A DNA stretch of 64,000 bases, taken from contig NZ_FONX01000005.1 in assembly GCF_900113035.1 (NCBI RefSeq), positions 248,001 to 312,000 of the forward strand, written 5' to 3'. This DNA is from Paracidovorax wautersii (GTDB taxonomy: Bacteria; Pseudomonadota; Gammaproteobacteria; Burkholderiales; Burkholderiaceae_C). Position 1 is the first letter of the stretch; every line of letters starts with the position of its first letter. Under the pieces are notes generated by a model, which saw only the letters and a list, made by a program, of their open reading frames with translations, was not told the origin of the DNA and did no database searches. A program made the position numbers and the translations under genes. Below, in pieces: positions 20,364 through 29,951 of the stretch.

Positions 20364-22038
20364 GGACGGCTCCCGCAGCAGGGCTAGGCACGGCGCCCTG
20401 CCCCGCCGCCTCGCGCCTGCGCAGCCGCAAGGCTACCAGCGCGGCGATGGTGGCGCAGGCCAGCAAGGCCAAGTCCAGCCCGGCCACCGGCCAGTAGCCC
20501 TGCGCGAGGGTTCGCAGCAGGTGGTCGCCGGTGGTCAGCCAGTTCAGCAGCACGGCGGCCACGGCCAGCACGGCGATGGCCCAGCACTGCTCGCGCCAGG
20601 CGGGCGCCAGCCGCGCCTCGGCGACCGGGGCCGTGCGCCACGCGCCATGCAGCCAAGCCACCACCCATGCACCCCAGAAGACGTATTGCTCGCAGGCGCC
20701 CTTGCCCGGCCAGCCCGCGGGCATCTCGGCCGGCAGCAGCCGGTTGGCGACCAGCATGGCCAGCGCGGCGACCACCATGCCCGTCACGCTCGTCACGGCG
20801 AAGGCATCGACCCAGCGCGCGCCGCTACGGCCCTGCTGGGCGTGCTGGCGCTTGCGCTTTTCGACGAAGAACAGAAAGCCGGTGGCGATGCAGGCGCAGC
20901 CCGAGAGGCCGCCCAGCACGTAGAACCAGCGCAGCAGCCAGTGGCGGAAGTGCTGCAGGTGCAGGCCGGTGAGGAAGGTGTTCACGCTCGCCACGGCCGT
21001 GAGCGGCGGGTCTTCGCGCAGCACCTCGCCGGTCGCCGCCTTGAAGTGGATGCCGTCGCCCACCAGCGCGATGCGGTCGGTGCCGGCGCGATAGACGCTC
21101 ACGTAGCTGTTGGCGTCGCCCACGTGCCGCACTGTCAGGAAGCCCACGTCGCCCGCCTTGCCGGCCGCCGCCCAGCGCCGCCGCGCCTCGGCCACCATCG
21201 CATCGACCGAGGCCAGCGGCCCGGCCACGCCCGCACGGTCGTGCGGCAGGCCGGTCTCGGCGGCTTCATGCTGCTCATGCAATTCGTGCAGCGGCTCCAG
21301 CTGCGTGTGCGTGACCGGGAAGTAGGTGCCGGCGAAGATCACCAGGCCGGAGAAAGCGAAGATGAAGTGGAACGGCAGCGCGACCACGCCCGTGAGGTTG
21401 TGCAGGTCCAGCACGCTGCGCTGGGTGTTCTTGCGGGGCCGGAAGGTGAACAGCTCGCGGAAGATCTTGCGATGCATGACCACGCCGCTCACCAGCGCCG
21501 CCAGCATCACCAGCGCGGCGAAGCCGACGATCCAGGTGCCCAGGCTCATCCAGTTCAGGTTCAGGCTGTAGTGCAGCGGGTAGAAGAACTGGCTGCCGAT
21601 CTTGAGCTGGTCGTCGGGCAGGGCCTGGCCGGTGCGCGGGTCGATGGTGCGCGTGCCCCAGATCTCGTCCTCCGGGTCCTTCGCGCCGGGCAGCTCGTAG
21701 CTGGCGAAGAGGCTCAGCACCGGATCGCGGTGGGTGGTGTAGGCGCCCCAGCTCTTGACGACGGGGAACTCCCGCGCCATGGGCCCGTCGATGCGGCTCC
21801 TGGCCTGCTCGATCTGTGCGGCATCGGGCCGCATGGCCTTGAAAGCGGGCAGCAGCATGCGGTCGAACGACGGCATGGGCTGCGGCGCGAAGCGGGTTTC
21901 GGGGATCGCCCAGCGATCGATCTCGCGGTCGAACACCGAGAGCGAGCCGAAGAAGAACACCGCCATGAGCACGAAGCCCAGCACCAGGCCGAACCAGGTG
22001 TGCAGCCAGGCCATAGACAGCCGGAAGTTGTTGAACAT
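20356..22038 (-). CDS. PepSY-associated TM helix protein (iron-uptake type)
   Basis: This 560-residue inner-membrane protein has the PepSY-TM architecture: a first helix pair (SMAWLHTWFGLVLGFVLMAV), a periplasmic PepSY-like region, then a helix with conserved His (LDLHNLTGVVALPFHFIFAF, about residue 200) and several C-terminal helices (LHLQHFRHWLLRWFYVLGG near 330). Related proteins act as siderophore-iron reductases or accessories of TonB-dependent uptake. It lies 21 bases after the DUF3649 gene and overlaps the DUF3325 gene. No TonB receptor gene is in the window, so the substrate cannot be named. Confidence 0.85.
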   Translation of the reverse strand: MFNNFRLSMAWLHTWFGLVLGFVLMAVFFFGSLSVFDREIDRWAIPETRFAPQPMPSFDRMLLPAFKAMRPDAAQIEQARSRIDGPMAREFPVVKSWGAYTTHRDPVLSLFASYELPGAKDPEDEIWGTRTIDPRTGQALPDDQLKIGSQFFYPLHYSLNLNWMSLGTWIVGFAALVMLAALVSGVVMHRKIFRELFTFRPRKNTQRSVLDLHNLTGVVALPFHFIFAFSGLVIFAGTYFPVTHTQLEPLHELHEQHEAAETGLPHDRAGVAGPLASVDAMVAEARRRWAAAGKAGDVGFLTVRHVGDANSYVSVYRAGTDRIALVGDGIHFKAATGEVLREDPPLTAVASVNTFLTGLHLQHFRHWLLRWFYVLGGLSGCACIATGFLFFVEKRKRQHAQQGRSGARWVDAFAVTSVTGMVVAALAMLVANRLLPAEMPAGWPGKGACEQYVFWGAWVVAWLHGAWRTAPVAEARLAPAWREQCWAIAVLAVAAVLLNWLTTGDHLLRTLAQGYWPVAGLDLALLACATIAALVALRLRRREAAGQGAVPSPAAGAVHA

Positions 22039-22059
22039 CGCAAGGTTTCCTTTGCCGCG

Positions 22060-22356
22060 TCAGAGAATGGCGCGCTGCACCAGCCAGGCCGCCCCGGTCA
22101 TGAGCGCCCCGCCGCCCGCCAGCACCAGCCACACCCGCGCCACGCTGGCTGCGGCGAACGCCCACAGGAACACGACGAGAAAGAGCAGCAGGCCCAGGAT
22201 GCCGCCCAGGGCCTCGGCGTCGTGGAAGTCCAGCCGCGCGGCGAACAGCAGAGCGATCGACAGCGCGATGAAGCCCCAGGTGAAGACGTAGCCGCCCAGC
22301 ACGCCGGCGGCGATGCGCGAGACGATCTGGCGGCGTGGAACGGCGTTCGTGGCCAT
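22060..22356 (-). CDS. DUF3649 domain membrane protein
   Basis: A 98-residue protein with three hydrophobic helices (IVSRIAAGVLGGYVFTWGFI, LGGILGLLLFLVVFLWAF, LVLAGGGALMTGAAWLV). It matches the DUF3649 family, annotated as iron-transport-associated because of its neighbours. It is the first gene of the three-gene operon, and the AT-rich, repeat-containing stretch directly upstream is the likely control region. The biochemical role is not known. Confidence 0.8.
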   Translation of the reverse strand: MATNAVPRRQIVSRIAAGVLGGYVFTWGFIALSIALLFAARLDFHDAEALGGILGLLLFLVVFLWAFAAASVARVWLVLAGGGALMTGAAWLVQRAIL

Positions 22357-22377
22357 GTCGATGAAGCTTGTGAATAC

Positions 22378-22412
22378 GAGTGATTTGCATTATTGCATTG
22401 CGAGAGCAATGA
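22378..22412 (-). promoter_or_regulatory. AT-rich repeat region upstream of DUF3649 operon, possible Fur-type operator
   Basis: Within very GC-rich surroundings this stretch has tandem TTGCATTATTGCATTG and an inverted CATTG(N6)CAATG. The spaced hexamer-like pattern loosely resembles Fur boxes, and an iron-uptake operon downstream would be a natural Fur target. The match to the Fur consensus is weak, so this is a candidate only. Confidence 0.3.
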
Positions 22413-22511
22413 CCCGGCGAGCCCGGGGCTTTGGCCGCCGCAGGGCTGCCACGGGCTGCTGGTATCGTGCTGCGGCTCCGCTCCCTTCCCTCACCAGCGA
22501 CCGCCCCGCCG

Positions 22512-22985
22512 ATGCTCTACGCCCTGCTCAAGCTCTCCCATCTCCTGGCCGCCATCGTCTGGATCGGCGGCATGGTCTTCGCGCACTTCTTCCTGCGGCC
22601 CGCCGCGCTGGCGCTGGAGCCGCCCGTCCGCCTGCCGCTGATGCAGGCGGTGCTGCAGCGCTTCTTCCGCGCCGTGGCCGTGGCGGCGGCGGTGATGCTG
22701 GCCACCGGCCTCTGGATGGTCGGCCGCACCGCCAAGACCGTGGTGCAGGCCGGCGGCAGCTTCGCCATGCCGCTGTCCTGGACGCTGATGGCCACGCTGG
22801 GGCTGGTGATGATCGCCATCTTCGGCCACATCCGCTGGGCGCTCTACCCGCGCCTGCGCGCGGCCACGCAGGCGGCCGACTGGCCTGCGGGCGGCCGGGC
22901 GCTGGCATCCATCCGCACCTGGGTGGGCGTGAACCTGGCACTGGGCACGGCCACCGTCGCCGTGGCGGTGCTGCCGCTCCAGTAG
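22512..22985 (+). CDS. CopD family membrane protein
   Basis: A 157-residue, four-helix inner-membrane protein beginning LYALLKLSHLLAAIVWIGGM. It includes VLATGLWMVG-like and WTLMATLGLVMIAIFGHIRW helices and resembles the CopD (copper resistance D) domain. The conserved His in the first and third helices are present (SHLLAAIVW; GHIRWAL). No CopA, B or C gene is nearby, so a role in copper handling is a family-level guess. The start is the ATG at 22512; the longer open frame upstream lacks the family sequence. Confidence 0.8.
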   Translation: MLYALLKLSHLLAAIVWIGGMVFAHFFLRPAALALEPPVRLPLMQAVLQRFFRAVAVAAAVMLATGLWMVGRTAKTVVQAGGSFAMPLSWTLMATLGLVMIAIFGHIRWALYPRLRAATQAADWPAGGRALASIRTWVGVNLALGTATVAVAVLPLQ

Positions 22986-23014
22986 CCATCGCGCAAGGGC
23001 CTCATAAAGGCCTC

Positions 23015-23071
23015 GCAAAGACCGATCGCGCCCGCCAGACCTGGGCCTGCAGCTTCTTTTTCGATAGCAAA
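23015..23071 (+). repeat. dispersed palindromic repeat, copy 4
   Basis: This GC-rich half (GCGCCCGCCAGACCTGGGCC) plus AT-rich end (GCAGCTTCTTTTTCGATAGC) ends just 4 bases before the ATG at 23076. The repeat therefore forms the immediate translation-initiation leader of the downstream gene, which shows no other obvious ribosome binding site. Confidence 0.55.
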
Positions 23072-23075
23072 CACG

Positions 23076-23747
23076 ATGCCAATACGTTCCGCATCCTTCT
23101 GCGTCACCGCGCTGGCGCTGGCCTTTCTGGCGGCCCTGGCCGGCGGCTGGTGGGCGCAGGCGCAGTGGCGCGCCACGCAAGGCGAAGTCGCGGCGCTGCA
23201 GCGCGAGGTGGTCAGCACGCAGGAGCAGCTGCTGGGCTACACGCGCTACACCACCTACCTCACCGCTGGCCAGAACACGCTGGCCGAGCAGATGAAGCTG
23301 CTGACGGCCACCGTGGTGCGCGAGGAAGGCGCCACGCAGATCGTGGAGAAGTCGGTGCTCGGCCTGCACTCGACGGGCGTGGTCGCCATCTGGTACACGG
23401 CCGAATACGCCTTCGGCTACGACCTGCGGCCGGGCAGCTACACGCTCAAGGCCACGACCCAGGGGCTGGAGGTGCATCTGGCGCGCCCCACCCTGGTGGC
23501 GACGCCGGCCGTGAGCCATCTGCGCCATCGCGTGCTCTCCGGCGGGCTCTTCACCGACGAGCAGGCCGCCATCGTGCTGCTGCAGCAGGAGGCCGCTCGC
23601 CGCGCCCTGGCGCAAGGCCAGGCCATGGCGGCCGAGCCCGCCGTGCTGGCGCTGTGCGAGAAGAGCCTCACCACCTTTCTGGCCGACTTCCTCGCGCGCC
23701 AGCCGGGCGTGAAGGCGGTGCCGCGCATCACCGTGGTCTATCGCTGA
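23076..23747 (+). CDS. membrane-anchored hypothetical protein (DUF4230-like)
   Basis: The 223-residue protein has one N-terminal hydrophobic segment (VTALALAFLAALAGGWWAQ, about 9-27), followed by a short coiled-coil-like stretch and a soluble domain. The arrangement of a beta-rich middle (WYTAEYAFGYDLRPGSY), a long Ala/Gln helix (QAAIVLLQQEAARRALAQG) and a terminal VPRITVVYR strand resembles DUF4230 proteins, but I cannot confirm this by eye. No catalytic motif was recognised. The 5' leader is a dispersed repeat. It stands between CopD-like and ABC-exporter genes, with no clear functional link. Confidence 0.65.
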   Translation: MPIRSASFCVTALALAFLAALAGGWWAQAQWRATQGEVAALQREVVSTQEQLLGYTRYTTYLTAGQNTLAEQMKLLTATVVREEGATQIVEKSVLGLHSTGVVAIWYTAEYAFGYDLRPGSYTLKATTQGLEVHLARPTLVATPAVSHLRHRVLSGGLFTDEQAAIVLLQQEAARRALAQGQAMAAEPAVLALCEKSLTTFLADFLARQPGVKAVPRITVVYR

Positions 23748-23861
23748 TCCACGCCCGGCGCGAGTGGGGACATGGCGGCCGCCCTGGGCGCGCCCGGCCG
23801 CCCGCCCGTAACATGCAGGCCCCGTCCATCGCCAGGACGCTCTCCCTGGAGTCATCGACCC

Positions 23862-25712
<1,851 letters not shown>

Positions 25713-25863
25713 GCGGCCTCAGCTGTCGGTATCGGATGACACGCAGGCCCGCGCGCCGCCTGCGAACCGGCGCGGGGGCGGCTGCGAAGAATGCAGGCAG
25801 GCATCTCGCCACCCCCGGCCGCCAGCGTGCCGGGGCACACCCCCAACAACGAAGGACGCCACC

Positions 25864-26022
25864 ATGTCGATCTCCCTGCTGCTGCTCATCATCCTGATCC
25901 TGATCCTGGTCGGCGTACTCCCCACCTGGGGCCACAGCCGCTCGTGGGGCTATGGTCCCAGCGGCGGCATCGGCCTGGTCGTGGTGATCCTGCTGGTACT
26001 GCTCCTCATGGGCAGGATCTGA
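25864..26022 (+). CDS. DUF3309 small membrane protein
   Basis: The 52-residue peptide has two hydrophobic helices joined by the conserved middle LPTWGHSRSWGYGPSGGIG, which matches the DUF3309 family found in many proteobacteria. The function is unknown; members often behave as stress- or envelope-associated small proteins. A purine-rich GAAGGACG sits upstream of the ATG. A perfect hairpin with a T-run follows its stop codon at 26058-26083, so it is a self-contained transcription unit. Confidence 0.85.
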   Translation: MSISLLLLIILILILVGVLPTWGHSRSWGYGPSGGIGLVVVILLVLLLMGRI

Positions 26023-26057
26023 CCCCAGGCCGCCATCCCACGGCGGCCAGTGGACCG

Positions 26058-26083
26058 ACGGCGCCCCCAGGGGCGCCGTTTTC
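26058..26083 (+). terminator. intrinsic terminator after DUF3309 gene
   Basis: A perfect 10-bp stem (ACGGCGCCCC / GGGGCGCCGT) is followed by TTTT. It lies 36 bases after the DUF3309 stop and separates that gene from the stressosome operon. Confidence 0.75.
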
Positions 26084-26192
26084 GTTGGTGCGTAACCCGC
26101 ACGTTTCATGCCCACCACCCCGAATGCGGGCCATCCCATCGGTCCGAACCGAAGAATGCGGTTTTGCCCTACGCGTTCGGCGCCGCAGCGCG

Positions 26193-26221
26193 TTAGAAAC
26201 GGGTGGTTACGAACCTACAAT
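26193..26221 (+). promoter_or_regulatory. possible sigma-70 promoter of the stressosome operon
   Basis: TTAGAA and TACAAT are spaced by 17 bases, about 75 bases upstream of the rsbR start. The -10 element is one base from consensus, but the -35 is weak. It is the best promoter-like pair in the gap. Confidence 0.35.
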
Positions 26222-26294
26222 GAAACCGGCTGTCCGACAGGACCCCGGGCCCCGTGGCACCGCCCCTGACGGGACGGCGCAGGCACCGCAGCGC

Positions 26295-27161
26295 ATGTTG
26301 ATCTTTCACGCTTATATGAACCAACACATCCAAGACATCTTGCGCAACGAGGACCCTGCCGCCCTCCTTCAGCGCTGGCTGGACGAAGCCCGCAAAGGCG
26401 ATTCCACCCTGGGCCGCAGCGCCCAGTCCGAAGCCGCGGAAATCCTGCGCGCGCTCAACGGCGCGCTGCAGAGCGGGGCAAATCCGGAACACTTCGGCAG
26501 CGCCCCGGGCTGGAGCGCCGTGCAGCAGGCGCTGTCCGACTTCTCCCGCTCGCGCGCCGCGCAGGGCCAGAGCGCCGGGGCGACCAGCGTCTTCGTGCAG
26601 GCGCTCAAGCGTCCGTTCTTCTCGGCGCTGCAAAAGCAGCTCGCAAGCACGCCGGACGCCCTGGTGGACGCCCTCTGGACGGCCACCCTGCTGGTGGACC
26701 AGATGGCCCAGCACACCGTCACCACCTTCCAGCAGGCGCGCGAAGACATCATCGTGCGCCAGCAGGAAGAGCTGCTCGAACTCTCCACCCCCGTCGTGAA
26801 GCTCTGGGACGGCGTGCTCGCCGTGCCCATGATCGGCACGCTGGACAGCAACCGCACCCAGGTCGTGATGGAAACGCTGCTGCAGCGCATCGTCGAGACC
26901 GAGGCGGAGCTGGCGATCATCGACATCACCGGCGTGCCCACCGTGGACACGCTGGTCGCACAGCATCTGCTCAAGACCGTCACCGCCATCCGGCTGATGG
27001 GCGCGGACTGCATCATCAGCGGCATCCGCCCGCAGATCGCGCAGACCATCGTGCACCTGGGCATCGACCTGGACGGCATCGGCACCAAGGCCACGCTGGC
27101 CGACGCCCTGCGCCTGGCGCTGCACCGCACCGGCTGGCAGGTCGCCCGCCGCGCGGACTGA
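26295..27161 (+). CDS. rsbR: RsbR-type stressosome sensor/scaffold
   Basis: The 288-residue protein has an N-terminal four-helix globin-like sensor half (residues 1 to about 160, ending in a coiled linker QQEELLELSTPVVKLWDGVL) and a C-terminal STAS domain. The STAS part closely follows Bacillus RsbRA: AIIDITGVPTVDTLVAQHLL carries the phosphorylatable Thr equivalent to Thr171, and SGIRPQIAQTIVHLGIDLDG carries the second candidate Thr. RsbR and RsbS form the large pseudo-icosahedral stressosome that holds RsbT until stress. A second in-frame ATG at 26316 is possible. It is the first gene of a six-gene operon, 13 bases before rsbS. Confidence 0.9.
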   Translation: MLIFHAYMNQHIQDILRNEDPAALLQRWLDEARKGDSTLGRSAQSEAAEILRALNGALQSGANPEHFGSAPGWSAVQQALSDFSRSRAAQGQSAGATSVFVQALKRPFFSALQKQLASTPDALVDALWTATLLVDQMAQHTVTTFQQAREDIIVRQQEELLELSTPVVKLWDGVLAVPMIGTLDSNRTQVVMETLLQRIVETEAELAIIDITGVPTVDTLVAQHLLKTVTAIRLMGADCIISGIRPQIAQTIVHLGIDLDGIGTKATLADALRLALHRTGWQVARRAD

Positions 27162-27174
27162 CGCGAGGCACCCG

Positions 27175-27549
27175 ATGGACCGCGTTCCAATCCTCCGCAT
27201 GGGCAAGACCCTGCTGGTCACCATCCAGGTGGACATGCAGGACCAGACCGCCCTGGCACTGCAGGACGACCTCGCAGAGCGCATCGCCAAGACCGGCGCC
27301 ACCGGCGTGATGATCGACATCTCCGCGCTGGAGATCGTCGATTCCTTCGTAGGCCGCATGCTGGCCAGCATTTCGGGCATCGCCCGCATCCTCTCGGCGC
27401 ACACGGTGGTGGTCGGCATGCAGCCGGCGGTGGCCATCACCCTGGTGGAGCTGGGCCTGTCGCTCGACGGCGTGAAGACCGCGCTCAACGTGGAGCGCGG
27501 CATGGCCGTGCTGCGCCGCGCCGAGGAGGCCGATCTTGGCGCCCGCTGA
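27175..27549 (+). CDS. rsbS: RsbS stressosome STAS scaffold protein
   Basis: A single-domain STAS protein of 124 residues. The motif MIDISALEIVDSFVGRMLAS matches RsbS, with the Ser of VDS as the expected RsbT phosphorylation site (Ser59 in Bacillus). RsbS forms the stressosome core with RsbR and sequesters RsbT; its phosphorylation releases the kinase. Its 3' end overlaps rsbT by 14 bases, and the rsbT ribosome-binding site GGAGG lies within its last codons, so the two are translationally coupled. Confidence 0.92.
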   Translation: MDRVPILRMGKTLLVTIQVDMQDQTALALQDDLAERIAKTGATGVMIDISALEIVDSFVGRMLASISGIARILSAHTVVVGMQPAVAITLVELGLSLDGVKTALNVERGMAVLRRAEEADLGAR

Positions 27550-27943
27550 CCGCAGCGGAACGCTGCCGCTCGCATCCGAACAGCACATCGTCGCAAGCCG
27601 GCAGATGGTGCGCAGCCTCTGCCAGGCGCTCAAGCTCTCGCTGGTGGACCAGACCAAGATGGTCACCGCCGCCAGCGAGCTGTCGCGCAACACGCTGATC
27701 CACGGCGGCGGCGGCCACATGCGCTGGGAATGGGTCGAAGCGGGCGCGCGCCAGGGCCTGCGCCTGCATTTCGAGGACGAGGGCCCGGGCATCGTCGATG
27801 TCGGCATGGCCATGACCGACGGCTACACCACCAAGAAGGGCATGGGCCTGGGCCTGCCCGGCAGCAAGCGGCTGGTCAACGAATTCCATATCGACACCGC
27901 CCCCGGCCAGGGCACCCGCGTGAGCATCACCAAGTGGAAGTGA
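27536..27943 (+). CDS. rsbT: RsbT serine/threonine kinase (stressosome switch)
   Basis: This is a 135-residue GHKL-type ATPase kinase. The motifs are the N-box AASELSRNTLIHGGG, EDEGPGIVDV and the G2 box GMGLGLPGSKRLV. It phosphorylates RsbR and RsbS and, when freed, activates a downstream partner. In Bacillus that partner is the phosphatase RsbU; no RsbU is visible here. The start is a TTG at 27536, supported by GGAGG 7 bases upstream. Its stop overlaps the next gene's start as GTGA. Confidence 0.92.
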   Translation: MAPADRSGTLPLASEQHIVASRQMVRSLCQALKLSLVDQTKMVTAASELSRNTLIHGGGGHMRWEWVEAGARQGLRLHFEDEGPGIVDVGMAMTDGYTTKKGMGLGLPGSKRLVNEFHIDTAPGQGTRVSITKWK

Positions 27944-28947
27944 TCACCGGCTGGACGCACCGCAGCTTCCCCGTCACCGACGCGAGCTGCGTCGGCGAGG
28001 CGCGCCGCCATTGCGCGCACACCATCGCGGACTGGGGCTGGAACGACGTCGAGGCCGGCCAGCTCTCGCTGATCGTGACCGAGCTGGGCTCCAACCTCAT
28101 GCGCCACGCGGTGGGCGGCCAGCTCTGGATCGCGTTCAACCCGGCGTGGCAGGAAGTGGAAGTCATCGCGCTCGACCGCGGCCCCGGCATGCCCGACGTG
28201 CAGCGCTCGCTGACCGACGGCGTCTCCACCGGCTCGGGCTCGCCCGGCACCGGCCTGGGCGCCGTGCGCCGCATGGCGAGCGACTTCGACGTGCATTCCT
28301 CCCCGGCCGGCTCGCTGGTGCTGGCGCGCATGCGGCCCGCAGGCGTGGCCCGCCCGCCCATCGGCGCCCGGCTGGGTGCCGTGTGCCTGCCCGCGCCGGG
28401 CGAAACGCATTGCGGCGACGGCTGGGCGCTGGCCGAGCAGGAAGGCGAAGTCGCCCTCCTGGTCAGCGACGGGCTGGGCCACGGCCCGGAAGCCGCTGCC
28501 GCCTCCCGCGCGGCGCTGGAGGCCTTCGCGAGCGCTCCCTTCACGCCCCTGCCCGGCCTGATGGGGCAGGTCCACCAGGCCATGCAGGGCACCCGTGGCG
28601 GCGCCGTGTTCGCCGCGCACGTGCCGGCCGATGCCGTGCTGCGCTACAGCGGCGCGGGCAACATCCTGGGGCGGGTGCTCTCGGGCGTGTTCGACCAGGG
28701 CCTCATCACCCCGCACGGCACGGCCGGCGTGCAGATGCGCCGCACGGAGGCCAGCACCCACGCCCTGCCCCGGCATGCCCTGGTGCTGCTGCACACCGAT
28801 GGCGTGGCCTCACGCTGGCCCTCAGCCCCCTTGGTGGCGCTGCTGCCGCGCGACCCCACGCTGCTGGCCGCGGCGCTGGCCTGGACGCACACGCGCGGCC
28901 GCGACGACACCACCGTGGTGGTACTGAAACAAGAGGAACCCGCGTGA
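27940..28947 (+). CDS. fused RsbW/RsbT-like ATPase and SpoIIE/RsbX-type PP2C phosphatase
   Basis: A 335-residue two-domain protein. Residues 1 to about 135 are a GHKL ATPase (TELGSNLMRHAVGG, DRGPGMPDVQ, GTGLGAVRRMASDF). Residues about 145-335 are a small PP2C phosphatase with metal-binding Asp in LVSDGLGHGPEAAAAS, LLHTDGVASR and RDDTTVVVLK. The phosphatase half resembles RsbX, which resets the stressosome by dephosphorylating RsbR and RsbS; the ATPase half could act as a second switch kinase. The GTG start at 27940 overlaps the rsbT stop, and the next gene also overlaps by GTGA. The open frame upstream of this GTG is only rsbT read out of frame. Confidence 0.88.
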   Translation: MITGWTHRSFPVTDASCVGEARRHCAHTIADWGWNDVEAGQLSLIVTELGSNLMRHAVGGQLWIAFNPAWQEVEVIALDRGPGMPDVQRSLTDGVSTGSGSPGTGLGAVRRMASDFDVHSSPAGSLVLARMRPAGVARPPIGARLGAVCLPAPGETHCGDGWALAEQEGEVALLVSDGLGHGPEAAAASRAALEAFASAPFTPLPGLMGQVHQAMQGTRGGAVFAAHVPADAVLRYSGAGNILGRVLSGVFDQGLITPHGTAGVQMRRTEASTHALPRHALVLLHTDGVASRWPSAPLVALLPRDPTLLAAALAWTHTRGRDDTTVVVLKQEEPA

Positions 28948-29951
28948 CCGACACCGACAAGCATCTTCCCGGCGGCGCCAGCGAGGCCGAGCTGCGCGAG
29001 CAGCTGGAGCAGAGCCGCGCGGACGCCGATGCCCTGCGCGCGGAGCTCGAAGAGACCAACCGCGGCGTGGTCGCCCTCTATGCCGACCTGGACCAGCAGG
29101 CCGAGGAACTGCGCCAGGCGACCGAGCTCAAGAGCCGCTTCCTCTCCTACATGAGCCATGAGTTCCGCACGCCCATCGGCGCCATCCGCAGCATCACCCG
29201 GCTGCTGCTCGACCGCGTGGACGGCCCGCTCACGCCCGAGCAGGAGCTGCAGGTGCGCTTCGTGCAGACCACGGCGGAAGAGTTCGCCGACATGGTGGAC
29301 GACCTGCTGGACCTGGCCCGCATCGAGGCCGGCCGGCTCGACATCTCCGCCGAATGGTTCGAGATGGTGGACCTCTTCTCCGCCCTGCGCGGCATGTTCA
29401 AGCCGGTGCTGGGCAATGCCCGGCTGAACCTGGTGTTCGAGGAGGCCGAAGGGCTGCCGCGCCTCTACACCGACGACCGCAAGCTCTCGCAGATCCTGCG
29501 CAACTTCATCTCCAACGCGCTCAAGTTCACGGCGCAGGGCGAGGTGCGCGTCTCGGTGCGGCTGCTGGACGGCGGCGAGCGCGTGCGCTTCGCCGTGTCG
29601 GACACCGGCATCGGCATTGCGCAGGAACACCTGGCCTCGCTGTTCAACGACTTCTCCCAGGTGGATTCGCCCGTGCAGCGCCACCTGCGCGGCTCGGGAC
29701 TGGGCCTGGCGCTCTCGCGCCAGCTGGCGACCCTGCTCGGCGGCGTGGTGGACGTGCGCAGCACGCTGGGCGAAGGCTCCGAGTTCTCCGTCACCCTGCC
29801 CGTGCGCCTGCCCCAGGCCGCAGCGCCGACCGGCAAGGCCCCGGGCGCAGCCGACGACGCCGGCCCCATCCACATCGATGCGAGCGACTCCACCAGTGCC
29901 ATGGAAGCCTGCGCGCCCGCTCCTGCCGTCTCCGCACCCCGTCGATGCTGA
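28944..29951 (+). CDS. cytosolic sensor histidine kinase of the stressosome operon
   Basis: A 335-residue histidine kinase without membrane helices. An N-terminal coiled coil (EAELREQLEQSRADADALRA) leads into a HisKA domain with phospho-His in SYMSHEFRTPIGAIRSI (about residue 71), then a HATPase domain: NFISNALKFT, SDTGIGIAQEHL, GSGLGLALSRQLATLLGG. A short Ala/Pro-rich tail ends the protein. With no sensor of its own it is probably controlled by protein contact, plausibly by released RsbT or the upstream ATPase/phosphatase. The GTG start overlaps the upstream stop. Confidence 0.9.
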   Translation: MTDTDKHLPGGASEAELREQLEQSRADADALRAELEETNRGVVALYADLDQQAEELRQATELKSRFLSYMSHEFRTPIGAIRSITRLLLDRVDGPLTPEQELQVRFVQTTAEEFADMVDDLLDLARIEAGRLDISAEWFEMVDLFSALRGMFKPVLGNARLNLVFEEAEGLPRLYTDDRKLSQILRNFISNALKFTAQGEVRVSVRLLDGGERVRFAVSDTGIGIAQEHLASLFNDFSQVDSPVQRHLRGSGLGLALSRQLATLLGGVVDVRSTLGEGSEFSVTLPVRLPQAAAPTGKAPGAADDAGPIHIDASDSTSAMEACAPAPAVSAPRRC

